DNA from: Azospirillum sp. TSO35-2
GTDB taxonomy: Bacteria; Pseudomonadota; Alphaproteobacteria; Azospirillales; Azospirillaceae
Direction: 5' to 3'
DNA length: 56,165 nt
NCBI RefSeq assembly: GCF_003116095.1
Contig: NZ_LGRA01000008.1
Span: 1,048,314 to 1,104,478 of the forward strand
In this document: positions 26,282-34,688 of the stretch, piece after piece
How the letters are laid out: each line of letters starts with the position of its first letter
How positions within the stretch are numbered: position 1 is the first letter of the stretch
Program-made: the position numbers and the translations under genes
The notes under the pieces: generated by a model
The model's input: only the letters and a program-made list of their open reading frames with translations
Databases searched by the model: none
What the model was told of the DNA's origin: nothing

Positions 26282-26398
26282 CGTCCGGCCCCTCCCCTCT
26301 GCGGCCCGGCGCGGCGGTGCCGTTCGGGCGGCCGCCCCGGTCCTATGATCCCGTTCGCCTTGTCAGGCAGGTCCGACAAATCTACCTTTCGCCCCAAT

Positions 26399-26424
26399 CG
26401 ATTCCAACGATCGCGATTCCAACG
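26399..26424. repeat. 11-bp direct repeat carrying two GANTC sites
   Basis: CGATTCCAACG occurs at 26399-26409 and 26414-26424, 15 bases apart centre to centre. Each copy holds a GATTC, the recognition type of the cell-cycle methylase CcrM. The repeat lies directly in front of the quinone oxidoreductase gene. Confidence 0.7.
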
Positions 26425-26443
26425 CTCTCCAGAGGAAAACGCC

Positions 26444-27472
26444 ATGGGCCTCGCCTTGCCGGACAGCATGCGCTGCGTCGAAATCAGCCAGCCGGGAGGG
26501 CCGGAGGTGCTGCGCCCGACCCGGCGTCCCGCCCCGGTGCCGGGACCGGGCGAGATCCTGGTGGAGGTCGCGGCGGCGGGCGTCAACCGCCCCGACACGC
26601 TCCAGCGCCAGGGCCGCTACGATCCGCCGCCGGGCGCCTCCGACCTGCCGGGGCTGGAGCTGTCCGGCACCGTGATCGCCATCGGCGAGGGGGTGGAAGG
26701 CTGGGCCAGCGGCGACCGGGTGTGCGCGCTGGTGGCCGGCGGCGGCTATGCCGAATATTGCGTCGTCCCGGCGGTGCAGGCACTGCCGGTGCCGGGGCCG
26801 CTGTCGATGGTCGAGGCCGCGGCGGTGCCGGAGACCTTCTTCACCGTCTGGACCAACGTGTTCGAGCGCGGCGCGCTGAAGCCCGGCGAGACCCTGCTGA
26901 TCCATGGCGGGTCGAGCGGCATCGGCACGACGGCGATCCAGCTCGCCAAGGCGTTCGGTGCCACCGTCTTCACCACCGCCGGCAGCGACGACAAGTGCCG
27001 CGCCTGCGAGGAGCTGGGGGCCGACCGCGCCATCAACTACAAGACCGAGGATTTCGTCGCGGTGATCCGCGCGGCGACCGGCGGGCGCGGCGTCGACGTC
27101 GTGCTGGACATGGTCGGCGGCGACTACATCGCCCGCGACGTCGAGATCATGGCGCCGGACGGCCGCCACGTCTCCATCGCCTTCCTCCAGGGCGCCAAGG
27201 TGTCGCTGAACATGGCGCCGGTGATGACCAAGCGGCTGACCCTGACCGGATCGACCCTGCGCGCCCGCCCGGTGGCGGAAAAGGGCCGCATCGCCGCCGC
27301 GCTGCGCGAGAAGGTCTGGCCGCTGCTGGAGGCCGGCCGGATCAAGCCGCAGATCCACGCCACCTTCCCGCTGGAGCAGGCCGACGAGGCCCATCGCCTG
27401 ATGGAAAGCAGCGCCCACATCGGCAAGATCGTGCTGACGGTCGGCCCCGAGGCCACCCAGGACGCCGCCTGA
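26444..27472 (+). CDS. NAD(P)H-quinone oxidoreductase, zinc-free MDR family
   Basis: 342 residues of the medium-chain dehydrogenase/reductase superfamily, quinone oxidoreductase branch (QOR/PIG3-like, TIGR02824). Seen: an N-terminal GroES-like domain with PGPGEILVEVAAAGVNRPDTLQRQGRYDPPPGAS, GLELSGTVIAIGEGV and VCALVAGGGYAEYC. Then VPETFFTVWTNVFERGALKPGETLLIHGGSSGIGTTAIQLAKAFGA contains the NADP-binding GSSGIG loop, and FPLEQADEAHRLMESSAHIGKIVL closes the chain. Zinc-ligand cysteines of alcohol dehydrogenases are absent. GAGGA about eight bases upstream supports the start. It likely reduces quinones or enones in the cytoplasm. Confidence 0.92.
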   Translation: MGLALPDSMRCVEISQPGGPEVLRPTRRPAPVPGPGEILVEVAAAGVNRPDTLQRQGRYDPPPGASDLPGLELSGTVIAIGEGVEGWASGDRVCALVAGGGYAEYCVVPAVQALPVPGPLSMVEAAAVPETFFTVWTNVFERGALKPGETLLIHGGSSGIGTTAIQLAKAFGATVFTTAGSDDKCRACEELGADRAINYKTEDFVAVIRAATGGRGVDVVLDMVGGDYIARDVEIMAPDGRHVSIAFLQGAKVSLNMAPVMTKRLTLTGSTLRARPVAEKGRIAAALREKVWPLLEAGRIKPQIHATFPLEQADEAHRLMESSAHIGKIVLTVGPEATQDAA

Positions 27473-27782
27473 GCGGCGGCGACGACGCGGTTCGGACGAA
27501 ATCCGAACCGCATTTCGCGCTTTTCTTCGCTGTCCCGGCGCCGTCACGCTTGCCTTGCGCAGGCAAGACGGGTTAGCAGAAGCGAGCGGGCGGCCGGGAT
27601 ACCCCGGTGCGCCTGCGCAAGCATGCTTACGCGGACCGGTTTTCGCCCTATATCGTGGTGACGGGAGTGGGGCGACGGATCCCGGCTCCGCCAGTCCGTC
27701 CAGCGCCGAACACTGGTTTGAAACAGTCGGCCGCACCATCCGCCAGCGGGTGCGGCTGGTATAAGAGTTGTCAGGAGGGATG
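27473..27782. other. Intergenic region before trcR with a small hairpin
   Basis: 310 bases without a gene. CTTGCC (27549-27554) pairs with GGCAAG (27562-27567) across TTGCGCA. TGGTATAAG at 27757-27765 looks like an extended -10 element, but it lies only about 15 bases before the trcR start and has no -35 partner, so I do not call it a promoter. Confidence 0.4.
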
Positions 27783-28397
27783 ATGGCACTGCCCTTGATG
27801 CCGAAAGCGACAGCCGTCTGGCTGGTCGAGAACACGTCCTTGTCCTTCGAGCAGATCGCCGCCTTCTGCGGGATGCACTCTCTGGAAGTCCAGGCCATCG
27901 CCGACGGCGAGGTCGCGGTCGGCATGGTCGGGCTGGACCCGATCGCCAACGGCCAGCTGACCAAGGCCGAGATCGAGCGGTGCGAGAAGAACCAGGATCT
28001 GCGCCTGAAGCTGCTGGTCGCCGACCTGCCGCAGGTGGCGTCGCGGTCCAAGGGCCCGCGCTACACCCCGATCACCAAGCGCGGCGACAAGCCCGACGCC
28101 ATCGCCTGGCTGCTGAAGCACCATCCGGAGCTGTCGGACGCCCAGATCTGCCGCCTGATCGGCACGACCAAGCCGACGATCGCCGCCGTGCGCGACCGCA
28201 CCCATTGGAACGTCGCCAACATCAAGCCGCGCGGCCCGGTCATGCTCGGCCTCTGCTCGCAGCGTGAGCTGGAGGAGGCGCTGGCGCTGGCGATCCGCCG
28301 CGGCGGCGTCCCCCGCCCGCCGGAAGAGGCCGAGAACCTCTATGGCGAGGACCAGGACGACGACAGCTATTCGTCCGAACGGGAAGACGCCCGCTGA
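27783..28397 (+). CDS. trcR: Cell cycle transcriptional regulator TrcR (DUF1013)
   Basis: 204 residues matching the DUF1013 family, annotated as the cell-cycle regulator TrcR in alphaproteobacteria. The start PLMPKATAVWLVENTSLSFEQIAAFCGMHSLEVQAIADGEVA and the block GKRGDKPDAIAWLLKHHPELSDAQICRLIGTTKPTIAAVRDRTHWN contain two helix-turn-helix-like segments. The C-terminus is acidic (EDQDDDSYSSERED). AGGAGG at 27773-27778 precedes two adjacent ATGs (27780, 27783); the second gives better spacing. Function in this organism is inferred from the family name only. Confidence 0.88.
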   Translation: MALPLMPKATAVWLVENTSLSFEQIAAFCGMHSLEVQAIADGEVAVGMVGLDPIANGQLTKAEIERCEKNQDLRLKLLVADLPQVASRSKGPRYTPITKRGDKPDAIAWLLKHHPELSDAQICRLIGTTKPTIAAVRDRTHWNVANIKPRGPVMLGLCSQRELEEALALAIRRGGVPRPPEEAENLYGEDQDDDSYSSEREDAR

Positions 28398-28420
28398 TCC
28401 GGGCTTCCCACCGCAACCAC

Positions 28421-28443
28421 CCCTCTCCCCGCCGGGGAGAGGG
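28421..28443. repeat. GC palindrome after trcR, probably a dispersed repeat or terminator
   Basis: CCCTCTCCCC (28421-28430) pairs perfectly with GGGGAGAGGG (28434-28443) around a three-base loop. Palindromes of this CTCTCCCC type are widely dispersed in proteobacterial genomes. No T-run follows, so termination is uncertain. Confidence 0.7.
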
Positions 28444-28469
28444 TTAACAGCTTCGGACCGCCGCATCCC

Positions 28470-29075
28470 ATGACCGACCCAGCCCCGACCACACCGCCCC
28501 GGCTCGTCGTCGGCATCAGCGGGGCATCGGGGGTGGTGTACGGCATCCGCATGCTGACGACGCTGCGGCGGATCGGGGTCGAATCGCATCTGGTGGTCAG
28601 CCGCTCGGCCGAGGTGACGCTCGCCCACGAGAGCAGCATGAAGGTGGCGGAGCTGCGGGCGCTGGCCGACGTCAGCTACGCCGCCGCCGACATCGGCGCG
28701 GCGATCTCCAGCGGCAGCTTCCGCACGCTGGGCATGGTCGTCGCCCCCTGCTCGGTCCGCACGATGAGCGAGATCGCCAGCGGCGTGACCTCCACCCTGC
28801 TGACCCGCGCCGCCGATGTCGCGCTGAAGGAGCGGCGCCGGCTGGTCCTGATGGTGCGGGAGACGCCGCTGCATCTGGGCCATCTGCGCACCATGACGGC
28901 GCTGGCCGAAATGGGCGCGGTGATCGCCCCGCCGGTCCCGGCCTTCTACGCCAAGCCGCAGAGCATCGACGAGCTGGTCGATCATTCCGTCGGCCGCGTG
29001 CTCGACCTGTTCGGGCTGGATTCCGGCACCCTGCGCCGCTGGGGCGAGCGTCCGGACGCCGACCGCGACCGCTGA
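28470..29075 (+). CDS. ubiX: UbiX family flavin prenyltransferase
   Basis: 201 residues. UbiX makes prenylated FMN, the cofactor of UbiD decarboxylases, here probably for ubiquinone synthesis or aromatic acid decarboxylation. Motifs: RLVVGISGASGVVYGIRML (FMN-binding), HLVVSRSAEVTL, the GSFRTLGMVVAPCSVRTMSEIASGV segment, and RLVLMVRETPLHLGHLRTM with the conserved Arg/Glu/Thr. It ends PVPAFYAKPQSIDELVDHSVGRVLDLFGL. No ubiD is adjacent. Start ATG at 28470. Confidence 0.93.
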   Translation: MTDPAPTTPPRLVVGISGASGVVYGIRMLTTLRRIGVESHLVVSRSAEVTLAHESSMKVAELRALADVSYAAADIGAAISSGSFRTLGMVVAPCSVRTMSEIASGVTSTLLTRAADVALKERRRLVLMVRETPLHLGHLRTMTALAEMGAVIAPPVPAFYAKPQSIDELVDHSVGRVLDLFGLDSGTLRRWGERPDADRDR

Positions 29076-29215
29076 TCCGCATCGCCAAGCCGATCCTTGC
29101 CGCAATGCCGCAACAGGTGGCTTGGACTGCAAGGCCAATGCCGGTATACCACTGGCGACGTGTGTGATGCGGGACCGGCTTTCCGCCGGCCGGCAGGAAC
29201 AGGGACAAGCCGATC

Positions 29216-29893
29216 ATGCCCTTTACCAAGCAAAGCCAGCCGATCAGCCAGCTTCTGGCTGGAATCCGCGGGTTCCGCGCCCGCTATTACGAGCGCCGCC
29301 CCGACAGCATGCGACAACTGGTCACGGAAGGGCAGCATCCGGAGGTGCTGATGATCGGCTGCTCCGACAGCCGGGTCGACCCGGCGCTGCTGACCCAGTC
29401 CGAACCGGGCGAGCTGTTCGTGGTGCGCAACGTCGCGAATCTCGTGCCGCCCTACCAGCCCGACGGCGCCTATCACGGCACGTCGGCCGCGATCGAATAC
29501 GCGGTGAAGGCCCTGAAGGTGTCGGAGGTGATCGTGCTGGGCCACGCCCAGTGCGGCGGCATCCGCGGCCTGATCCGGCTCCGCACCGGCGAGGCCACCG
29601 ACGACGATTTCGTGTCGCCCTGGGTGTCGATCGTCAACGCCGCCCTCGACCCCTACATCAGCACCGAGGACACCGAGCAGGCCAAGGCCGACGTCGAGCG
29701 TCTGCAGAACTCCCCGGCGGTGATCGAGCGCGCCGCCGTGCGCGCGTCGGTCGACAACCTGATGACCTTCCCCTTCGTCCGCGAACGGGTGGAGGCCGGG
29801 ACCCTGACCATTCACGGCTGGTGGTTCGACCTGGAAAACGGCGAGATGTGGGCGATCAACCCGACCACCCGGCTGTTCCAGCCGGTGGAGTGA
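29216..29893 (+). CDS. Beta-class carbonic anhydrase
   Basis: 225 residues, interconverting CO2 and bicarbonate with zinc. Zinc ligands are visible in LMIGCSDSRVDP (Cys, with the Asp-Arg dyad) and VLGHAQCGGIRGL (His and Cys). FVVRNVANLVPPY and GTSAAIEYAVKALKV are the standard flanking motifs, and the C-terminus LTIHGWWFDLENGEMWAINP is typical of the proteobacterial clade. Length is normal. It follows ubiX by 140 bases and is probably transcribed separately. Confidence 0.94.
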   Translation: MPFTKQSQPISQLLAGIRGFRARYYERRPDSMRQLVTEGQHPEVLMIGCSDSRVDPALLTQSEPGELFVVRNVANLVPPYQPDGAYHGTSAAIEYAVKALKVSEVIVLGHAQCGGIRGLIRLRTGEATDDDFVSPWVSIVNAALDPYISTEDTEQAKADVERLQNSPAVIERAAVRASVDNLMTFPFVRERVEAGTLTIHGWWFDLENGEMWAINPTTRLFQPVE

Positions 29894-30011
29894 TCGTCCG
29901 GCCGGGCGACTCTTCCGAGGGGCAGGCACGGGCGCGGGAATTTACGGCGGCCTTTCTCTGTTGAGTGCGAAGGATCAACCCTCCTTCACTCAGAACAGGA
30001 AAGGAAACGCC

Positions 30012-30272
30012 ATGAAGACCGCGCTTCGCCTTGCCATCCTGGTGGCCGCCCCGCTGGCGCTCGCCGCGTGCAACCAGACCAGCAGCAACAGCGGCGGCGG
30101 GCTGTTCGGCGGCAGTGGCGGCGGGCTGTTCGGGTCGGGTGGTTCCGATTCGCCCTACGCCCGCAACGGCCGCTGCGACGACCCGCGCTACAACACCTCC
30201 AACGGCGGCCGGGCCGAAGCCGGGACCGACGATTACGACTGCTCGCGCTACGGCAACGGCCTGAAGCGCTGA
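30012..30272 (+). CDS. Small putative lipoprotein, Gly/Ser-rich
   Basis: 86 residues. The N-terminus MKTALRLAILVAAPLALAAC is a lipoprotein signal with lipobox LAAC. The mature part starts NQTSSNSGGG and contains two GGGLFG(G)SG repeats, then a short region with two cysteines (GRCDDPRYN and DYDCSRYG). AGGAAAGGAAACG precedes the start. I do not recognise the family. Its last 25 bases overlap the end of the convergent TPR-glycosyltransferase gene. Confidence 0.75.
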   Translation: MKTALRLAILVAAPLALAACNQTSSNSGGGLFGGSGGGLFGSGGSDSPYARNGRCDDPRYNTSNGGRAEAGTDDYDCSRYGNGLKR

Positions 30273-32032
30273 GCCAGTTCCGCCAGGGCGGCGGCCATCC
30301 GCCCGGCGACGCTCTGCCAGTCGCCGGGCGCCGGCTGCCGGAACAGCCGCGCGGTCGGGTACCAGGGACTGTCATCGCGGTCGAGCAGCCAGCGCCAATC
30401 CGGCGAGAAGGGCAGCGCGACCCACAGCGGCACGCCCAGCGCGCCGGCGAGGTGCGCCGGCCCGGTGCAGGACGACACCACCAGATCCAGGTTGCTCATG
30501 ATCGCCGCGGTGTCGGCAAAGTCGGCGATCTCCGGCCCCAGATCGGTGAACGCGGCCGGCAAAGGGGTGGCCGCCAGATCGCCCCGCCCCGCCCCCATCT
30601 GCAGGCCGTAGAACCGGCAGCCCGGCACGTCGAACAGCGCGCGCAGGCCCGCCAGCCGGGGTGAGCGCAGGGCGTCGCCGGGAAAGCGCGGGTTGCCCGC
30701 CCACACCACGCCGACGCTAAGCCCCGATCCCGCCAGCCGGGCACGCCAGCGGTCGGCGCGCACCGGGTCGGCTCGCAGGTAGGGCACCGCCGCCGGCACC
30801 GCATCGACCACCGTGCCGAAGGCGCGCGGCAGGCTCATCAGCGGGCATTCCAGCTCGAACGGCGGCAACGGATCGCCGCGGGCGATGACCTGCGCCGCCC
30901 CTTCCACACCGGCGGCCAGCGGCAACAGCGGCCGCTGCACCTCCAGCACCACCTGCGCGCCCAGCCCGGCGACCAGCGGCACATAACGCAGGAACTGCAG
31001 CGTGTCGCCCAGCCCCTGTTCGGCGTAGAGCAGGATGCTGCGGCCGGCCAACGGCTCCCCCCGCCACGTCGGCTGGTCGAAGCGGCGCCAGGGCGGCTCG
31101 GCGCGATCATCGTGGCGGCGCCAGTCGAACTCCGGCCAGCCGTCGGCATAATCACCGGCCAGCAGCCGGGCAAAGCCGCGGTTCCAGTGCAGACCGGCAT
31201 CCTGCGGCCGTTCGGCCAGCGCGCGGTCGAAATCGGCCAGCGCCGGCCGCGGCCGGGCCATGGCGACCAGCGCGGTCCCGCGCGCCGCCCACAGCGACGG
31301 ACCGGGCCGCAGCCGCTCCGCCGCGGCGAAGGCGTCCAGCGCCTCCTCGAAGCGGCCAAGCTTGGCCAGCACCGCGCCCAGCACTTCGCACGCCTCGCCG
31401 TTGTTGCGGTCGATGGCCAGGGCGTCGCGGGCCGCCGCCTCGGACTCGGGCCAGCGTCGCTGGGCGGCCAGCGCCGCCGCCAGCGTCGCGTGCGCCGCCG
31501 CGGTGGACGCCGCGGCCCCCCGGCCAAGCCGCAGCGCCCGGCGGGCGCAACGCTCCGCCGCCGGCGCGTCGGCACGACCCAGCAACGCCCCGGCGCGGTT
31601 CGCCAGCGCGTCGGCGTGGGCGGGGACCAGCGCCAGCGCCCGCTCCGCCGCCGCCAGAGCCGGTTCCGCCCGCCCGAGCCGGCGCAGCGCCGCAGAGCGG
31701 CTGGCGTGGGCATCGGCCAGTTCGGGATTCAGCCGCAGCGCCCAGCCATAGAGCCGCACCGCCCGTTCCGCCTCGCCGGTCGACTGCTGCACGCCGGCCA
31801 GATTCGATAGGCCGCCGGCCCCGGCCGGCCGCAGCGCCACGGCACGGCGCAGCCGATGCCCGGCCTCCTCCAGCCGGCCGAGCTGGGCGGCGAGGACGCC
31901 CAACAGTTGCATGGAATCGGCGTGCTCGGGATCGGCGCCGAGGATGCGGCGGTACAGATCCTCCGCCTCCGCCACCCGGCCCGCCTGATGGTGGTCGAGC
32001 GCGATCTGCAGGGCCTGCGACAAAGTGACCAT
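30248..32032 (-). CDS. TPR protein with C-terminal glycosyltransferase-9-like domain
   Basis: 594 residues. Residues 1 to about 290 are tetratricopeptide repeats (A-x-x-L-Y-x-R-I-L-x-x-x-P-E-H-A-D-S-M and later copies such as PELADAHASRSAALRRLGR and NNGEACEVLGAVLAKLGRFEEALDAF). The C-terminal half resembles GT9/heptosyltransferase-like domains fused to TPRs: ILLYAEQGLGDTLQFLRYVPLV, VGVVWAGNPRFPGD, FADTAAIMSNLDLVVSSCTGPAHLAGALGVPLWVALPF. In related proteins this architecture glycosylates proteins such as flagellin or acts on envelope glycans; the substrate here is unknown. It overlaps tail to tail with the lipoprotein gene by 25 bases. Confidence 0.85.
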   Translation of the reverse strand: MVTLSQALQIALDHHQAGRVAEAEDLYRRILGADPEHADSMQLLGVLAAQLGRLEEAGHRLRRAVALRPAGAGGLSNLAGVQQSTGEAERAVRLYGWALRLNPELADAHASRSAALRRLGRAEPALAAAERALALVPAHADALANRAGALLGRADAPAAERCARRALRLGRGAAASTAAAHATLAAALAAQRRWPESEAAARDALAIDRNNGEACEVLGAVLAKLGRFEEALDAFAAAERLRPGPSLWAARGTALVAMARPRPALADFDRALAERPQDAGLHWNRGFARLLAGDYADGWPEFDWRRHDDRAEPPWRRFDQPTWRGEPLAGRSILLYAEQGLGDTLQFLRYVPLVAGLGAQVVLEVQRPLLPLAAGVEGAAQVIARGDPLPPFELECPLMSLPRAFGTVVDAVPAAVPYLRADPVRADRWRARLAGSGLSVGVVWAGNPRFPGDALRSPRLAGLRALFDVPGCRFYGLQMGAGRGDLAATPLPAAFTDLGPEIADFADTAAIMSNLDLVVSSCTGPAHLAGALGVPLWVALPFSPDWRWLLDRDDSPWYPTARLFRQPAPGDWQSVAGRMAAALAELAQRFRPLP

Positions 32033-32159
32033 TCGGTGCCGTCTGGGGTTGGAGGGGCGGCGGGATGCGTCGGATCATGCCCCGGCACGACGGCACCGGT
32101 CCAGTGGACGACCGCTGCAATCGGTCGCAATCGGTCACAGGATCAGGATTTTCCCTGCA

Positions 32160-32188
32160 TTGTCATGAGACTGACGCATCGCTATTCT
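32160..32188 (+). promoter_or_regulatory. Sigma-70-type promoter of the secreted protein gene
   Basis: TTGTCA (32160-32165) and TATTCT (32183-32188) are 17 bases apart, 27 bases before the start codon at 32215. Confidence 0.55.
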
Positions 32189-32214
32189 CCGCGCCGATCA
32201 CCAAGGAGCGGATT

Positions 32215-32637
32215 ATGACCTCCCGCCCAATCACGGGCCTGCGCCGGTCCGGCCCCGTCCGGACGCTGGCCTTCGTTACGCTGGCCGCTGCCGCCGCCGG
32301 GATGTTCGCCGGGCCGGCCGCCGCCAACGAAGGCGCCAAATCGAACGGTTGCCCCTGGGCGCAGGACGTGACGCTTGAAATAAATGGCAAGACTCTTACC
32401 CTGAACCAGTCGGTTTTCACCACCGCAGGTTCGGAACCGGTCGAGATCGATCAGTTCAAGGTCTACCCGCTGGTCGACCAGCTCAAGCTGCGGATCGTCG
32501 GCCCCAAGGGGCGGGAATGGGAAGCGGCGCTGACCCGTCTGGTCAGCGGCAAGCGCTGCAGCGCCTTCTACGCCGGCAAGCCGGAGCTGGTGTCCAGCAC
32601 CGTGCGGAATCCCGACGAGCTGATCCTGAACCGCTGA
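32215..32637 (+). CDS. Secreted protein of unknown function
   Basis: 140 residues. A twin-Arg-free Sec signal (RTLAFVTLAAAAAGMFAGPAAANE, likely cut after AAA) is followed by a roughly 100-residue mature domain containing two cysteines (NGCPWAQD and GKRCSAFY), suggesting one disulphide in the periplasm. It ends VSSTVRNPDELILNR. I do not recognise the family. AAGGAG six bases upstream of the ATG marks the start clearly. Single gene, divergent from the TPR-glycosyltransferase gene and convergent with the TIGR02444 gene. Confidence 0.8.
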   Translation: MTSRPITGLRRSGPVRTLAFVTLAAAAAGMFAGPAAANEGAKSNGCPWAQDVTLEINGKTLTLNQSVFTTAGSEPVEIDQFKVYPLVDQLKLRIVGPKGREWEAALTRLVSGKRCSAFYAGKPELVSSTVRNPDELILNR

Positions 32638-32665
32638 GCGGCTTCACCGGCGCAAGGCCGCCGCA

Positions 32666-33106
32666 TCACAGCGCCGCGAGCAGCGCCTCCAACGCCGGGT
32701 CGCCGCCGGGCACCAGCAGCGCCATGTTGGCCGCCGCCAGCCCGTTGCTGCCGCCGTCGCGCGGCATCAGCCCGGCAGCGGCGAACAGGCGGTCCTGCTG
32801 GACACGCTCCGCCTCCAGTTCGGCGGCTTTCATCCGGCGGTAGAGAGTGTCGTCCTCCGCCTTGGCGCGGCGGCGGAGGGCACGCAACGGGCGCACCACC
32901 TCCTCCCGCCAGCCGGCGACCGCCCCGTCGATGCGCGCCAGCTCCGCGTCGGACAGGCGTGCGGCGCAGGCGATCCCCGCCCAGGCCGCGAACAGCAGGG
33001 TGTTCACGTCCACCCCGCGCCGGTCCTGCAGGGCAAGGCAGGCGGCCGGAACCCCCGGCCGCCCGTAGACGGCCAGGGAGAAGTCCCAGAACGGGTTGGC
33101 GCTCAC
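32666..33106 (-). CDS. TIGR02444 family protein
   Basis: 146 residues. The N-terminus NPFWDFSLAVYGRPGVPAACLALQDRRGVDVNTLLFAAWAG is the hallmark of the TIGR02444 family (helical, unknown function). A central WREEVVRPLRALRRRAK and a coiled C-terminal half follow. It starts with GTG and begins 10 bases after the phosphofructokinase stop, so the two genes are an operon. Confidence 0.88.
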   Translation of the reverse strand: MSANPFWDFSLAVYGRPGVPAACLALQDRRGVDVNTLLFAAWAGIACAARLSDAELARIDGAVAGWREEVVRPLRALRRRAKAEDDTLYRRMKAAELEAERVQQDRLFAAAGLMPRDGGSNGLAAANMALLVPGGDPALEALLAAL

Positions 33107-33116
33107 GCCACCGTCC

Positions 33117-34211
33117 TCAGTCGCCGAAGCTGATGTTCAGGCCGCGGGCGGTCTTCACCAGCGCACCGTCCAGTTCGACGCAGGAGTAATGCTCGATCGC
33201 CTCGGTGATCGGCACGTCGATCACACCGCGGTTGTACCAGGCGACCATGCGGTTGAACTTGCCCTCGGCGATCAGGTCGACGGCGTGCACGCCGAAGGCC
33301 GAGGCGATCAGCCGGTCGCGCGGGCTGGGCATGCTGCCGCGCTGGACATGGCCCAGCACGGTGACGCGGGTTTCGGCCCCGGTGGCGTCGGCGATCTTGT
33401 CGCCGATGTAGTCGCCGATGCCGCCGTAGCGCCTCTCGCCGCCCTGCAGCAGCTTCTTGACCCCGGTGCCCTCCAGCGTCTTCACCGCCTCCGACACCAC
33501 GACCAGGGCGAAGTTGCGGCCGCTGGCCCGCACGTCCTGGATCTTGGCGGCGATGCTTTCGATCGAATAGGGGATTTCCGGAATCAGGATGACGTCGGCG
33601 CCGCCGGCGATGCCGGCCGCCAGCGCGATGTGGCCGGCGTCGCGGCCCATCACCTCCAGCACCATGACGCGGTGGTGGCTGGCGGCGGTCGGCTGAAGCC
33701 GGTCCAGCGCCTCCACCGCCACGGCGACGGCGGTGTCGTAGCCGACCGACACCTCGGTCTTGCCCAGATCGTTGTCGATCGTCTTGGGCACGCCCACCAT
33801 CGGGAAGCCGCCCTTCTGCGCCAGCTTGTGCAGGATGGCGAAGCTGCCGTCGCCGCCGATGCCGATCAGCGCGTCGAGCCCGAGTTCGCGGTAGCCGCCG
33901 ATGATCTCGTCGGAGCGGTCCTTCACGGTGCCGTCGGGCATCGGATAGGCGAAGGGGTCACCGCGGTTGGTGGTGCCGAGGATGGTCCCGCCCTGACGCA
34001 TCATGTGGCCGTCGACGGAGCCGAGGTCGAGCGTCTGGTACTGCACCGGCCGCTGGAGCAGGCCCTGCGTGCCTTCCTTGATGCCCAGCACCTGCCAGCC
34101 ATAACCCGTCGCGCGGTGGACCACCGCGCGGATGACGGCGTTCAACCCGGCGCAATCGCCGCCGCTGGTCAGGATGCCGATACGCTTTCCGGCTTTTGTT
34201 GGGGCAGTCAT
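33117..34211 (-). CDS. pfkA: 6-phosphofructokinase, Lys124-type (PfkA superfamily group III-like)
   Basis: 364 residues phosphorylating fructose-6-phosphate. Motifs: RIGILTSGGDCAGLNAVIR, GTTNRGDPF, LIGIGGDGSFAIL, VPKTIDNDLGKTEVSVGYDTA, VLEVMGRDAGHIAL, RVTVLGHVQRGSMPSPRDR. The phosphoryl-donor loop is GGDG, as in ATP enzymes (pyrophosphate enzymes have GGDD). The catalytic motif is PKTIDND with Lys, as in pyrophosphate and mixed-substrate enzymes, not PGTIDND. This combination marks the mixed group III; ATP is the more likely donor. The start at 34211 follows the conserved N-terminus; it has only a weak ribosome binding site. Confidence 0.92.
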   Translation of the reverse strand: MTAPTKAGKRIGILTSGGDCAGLNAVIRAVVHRATGYGWQVLGIKEGTQGLLQRPVQYQTLDLGSVDGHMMRQGGTILGTTNRGDPFAYPMPDGTVKDRSDEIIGGYRELGLDALIGIGGDGSFAILHKLAQKGGFPMVGVPKTIDNDLGKTEVSVGYDTAVAVAVEALDRLQPTAASHHRVMVLEVMGRDAGHIALAAGIAGGADVILIPEIPYSIESIAAKIQDVRASGRNFALVVVSEAVKTLEGTGVKKLLQGGERRYGGIGDYIGDKIADATGAETRVTVLGHVQRGSMPSPRDRLIASAFGVHAVDLIAEGKFNRMVAWYNRGVIDVPITEAIEHYSCVELDGALVKTARGLNISFGD

Positions 34212-34449
34212 TGAGGGGTTCCCGTCCCGTTCGCCTGTTTGTTGCACTGGGCTCCATGTTACCGGAACAGGCATTTCCCGCAATCATTGCCCGCAGCGGC
34301 AAAAGGGGTGAACGCACCCGTCGACGGGCCAGCCGGTTTCGCGCTGCCGCTTTGCCGGAAATCTGATATAGTCCCGCCCGCCCAACCAACGGGTCTCCCG
34401 CAAGAGCACCCCCGGACCACCGGGGCAACGGCCATTCCTAACGGGCGCG

Positions 34450-34650
34450 ATGAACGAGCAAGAGACTTTGAAGGAAAAGCTGGCGAGCTTGCGCAGCGAG
34501 CACCGCGACCTGGACGACGTCATCGCCCGGCTCGTCGAGCGTGCGCCGTACGACCAGTTGCAGATGCAGCGCCTGAAAAAGCGCAAGCTGATGCTGAAGG
34601 ACCAGATCATGGTCCTGGAAAGCCGCCTGCTGCCGGACATCATCGCGTAA
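34450..34650 (+). CDS. YdcH family protein (DUF465)
   Basis: 66 residues, a short antiparallel coiled coil: LKEKLASLRSEHRDLDDVIARL, then YDQLQMQRLKKRKLMLKDQIMVLESRLLPDIIA. The HRxLD and LKKxKLxLKDxI signature is DUF465/YdcH, of unknown function and widespread in proteobacteria. The start at 34450 is the ATG of GCGATGAACGAG; no other candidate. It converges with the truncated haemoglobin gene. Confidence 0.92.
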   Translation: MNEQETLKEKLASLRSEHRDLDDVIARLVERAPYDQLQMQRLKKRKLMLKDQIMVLESRLLPDIIA

Positions 34651-34688
34651 GGGTGACGCCCGGGGCATGGCCGGGATGCGGCGCCGTG

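Noticed and set aside
27757..27765. Extended -10-like TGGTATAAG before trcR
   Set aside because: No -35 partner, and it would leave a leader of less than about ten bases overlapping the ribosome binding site.
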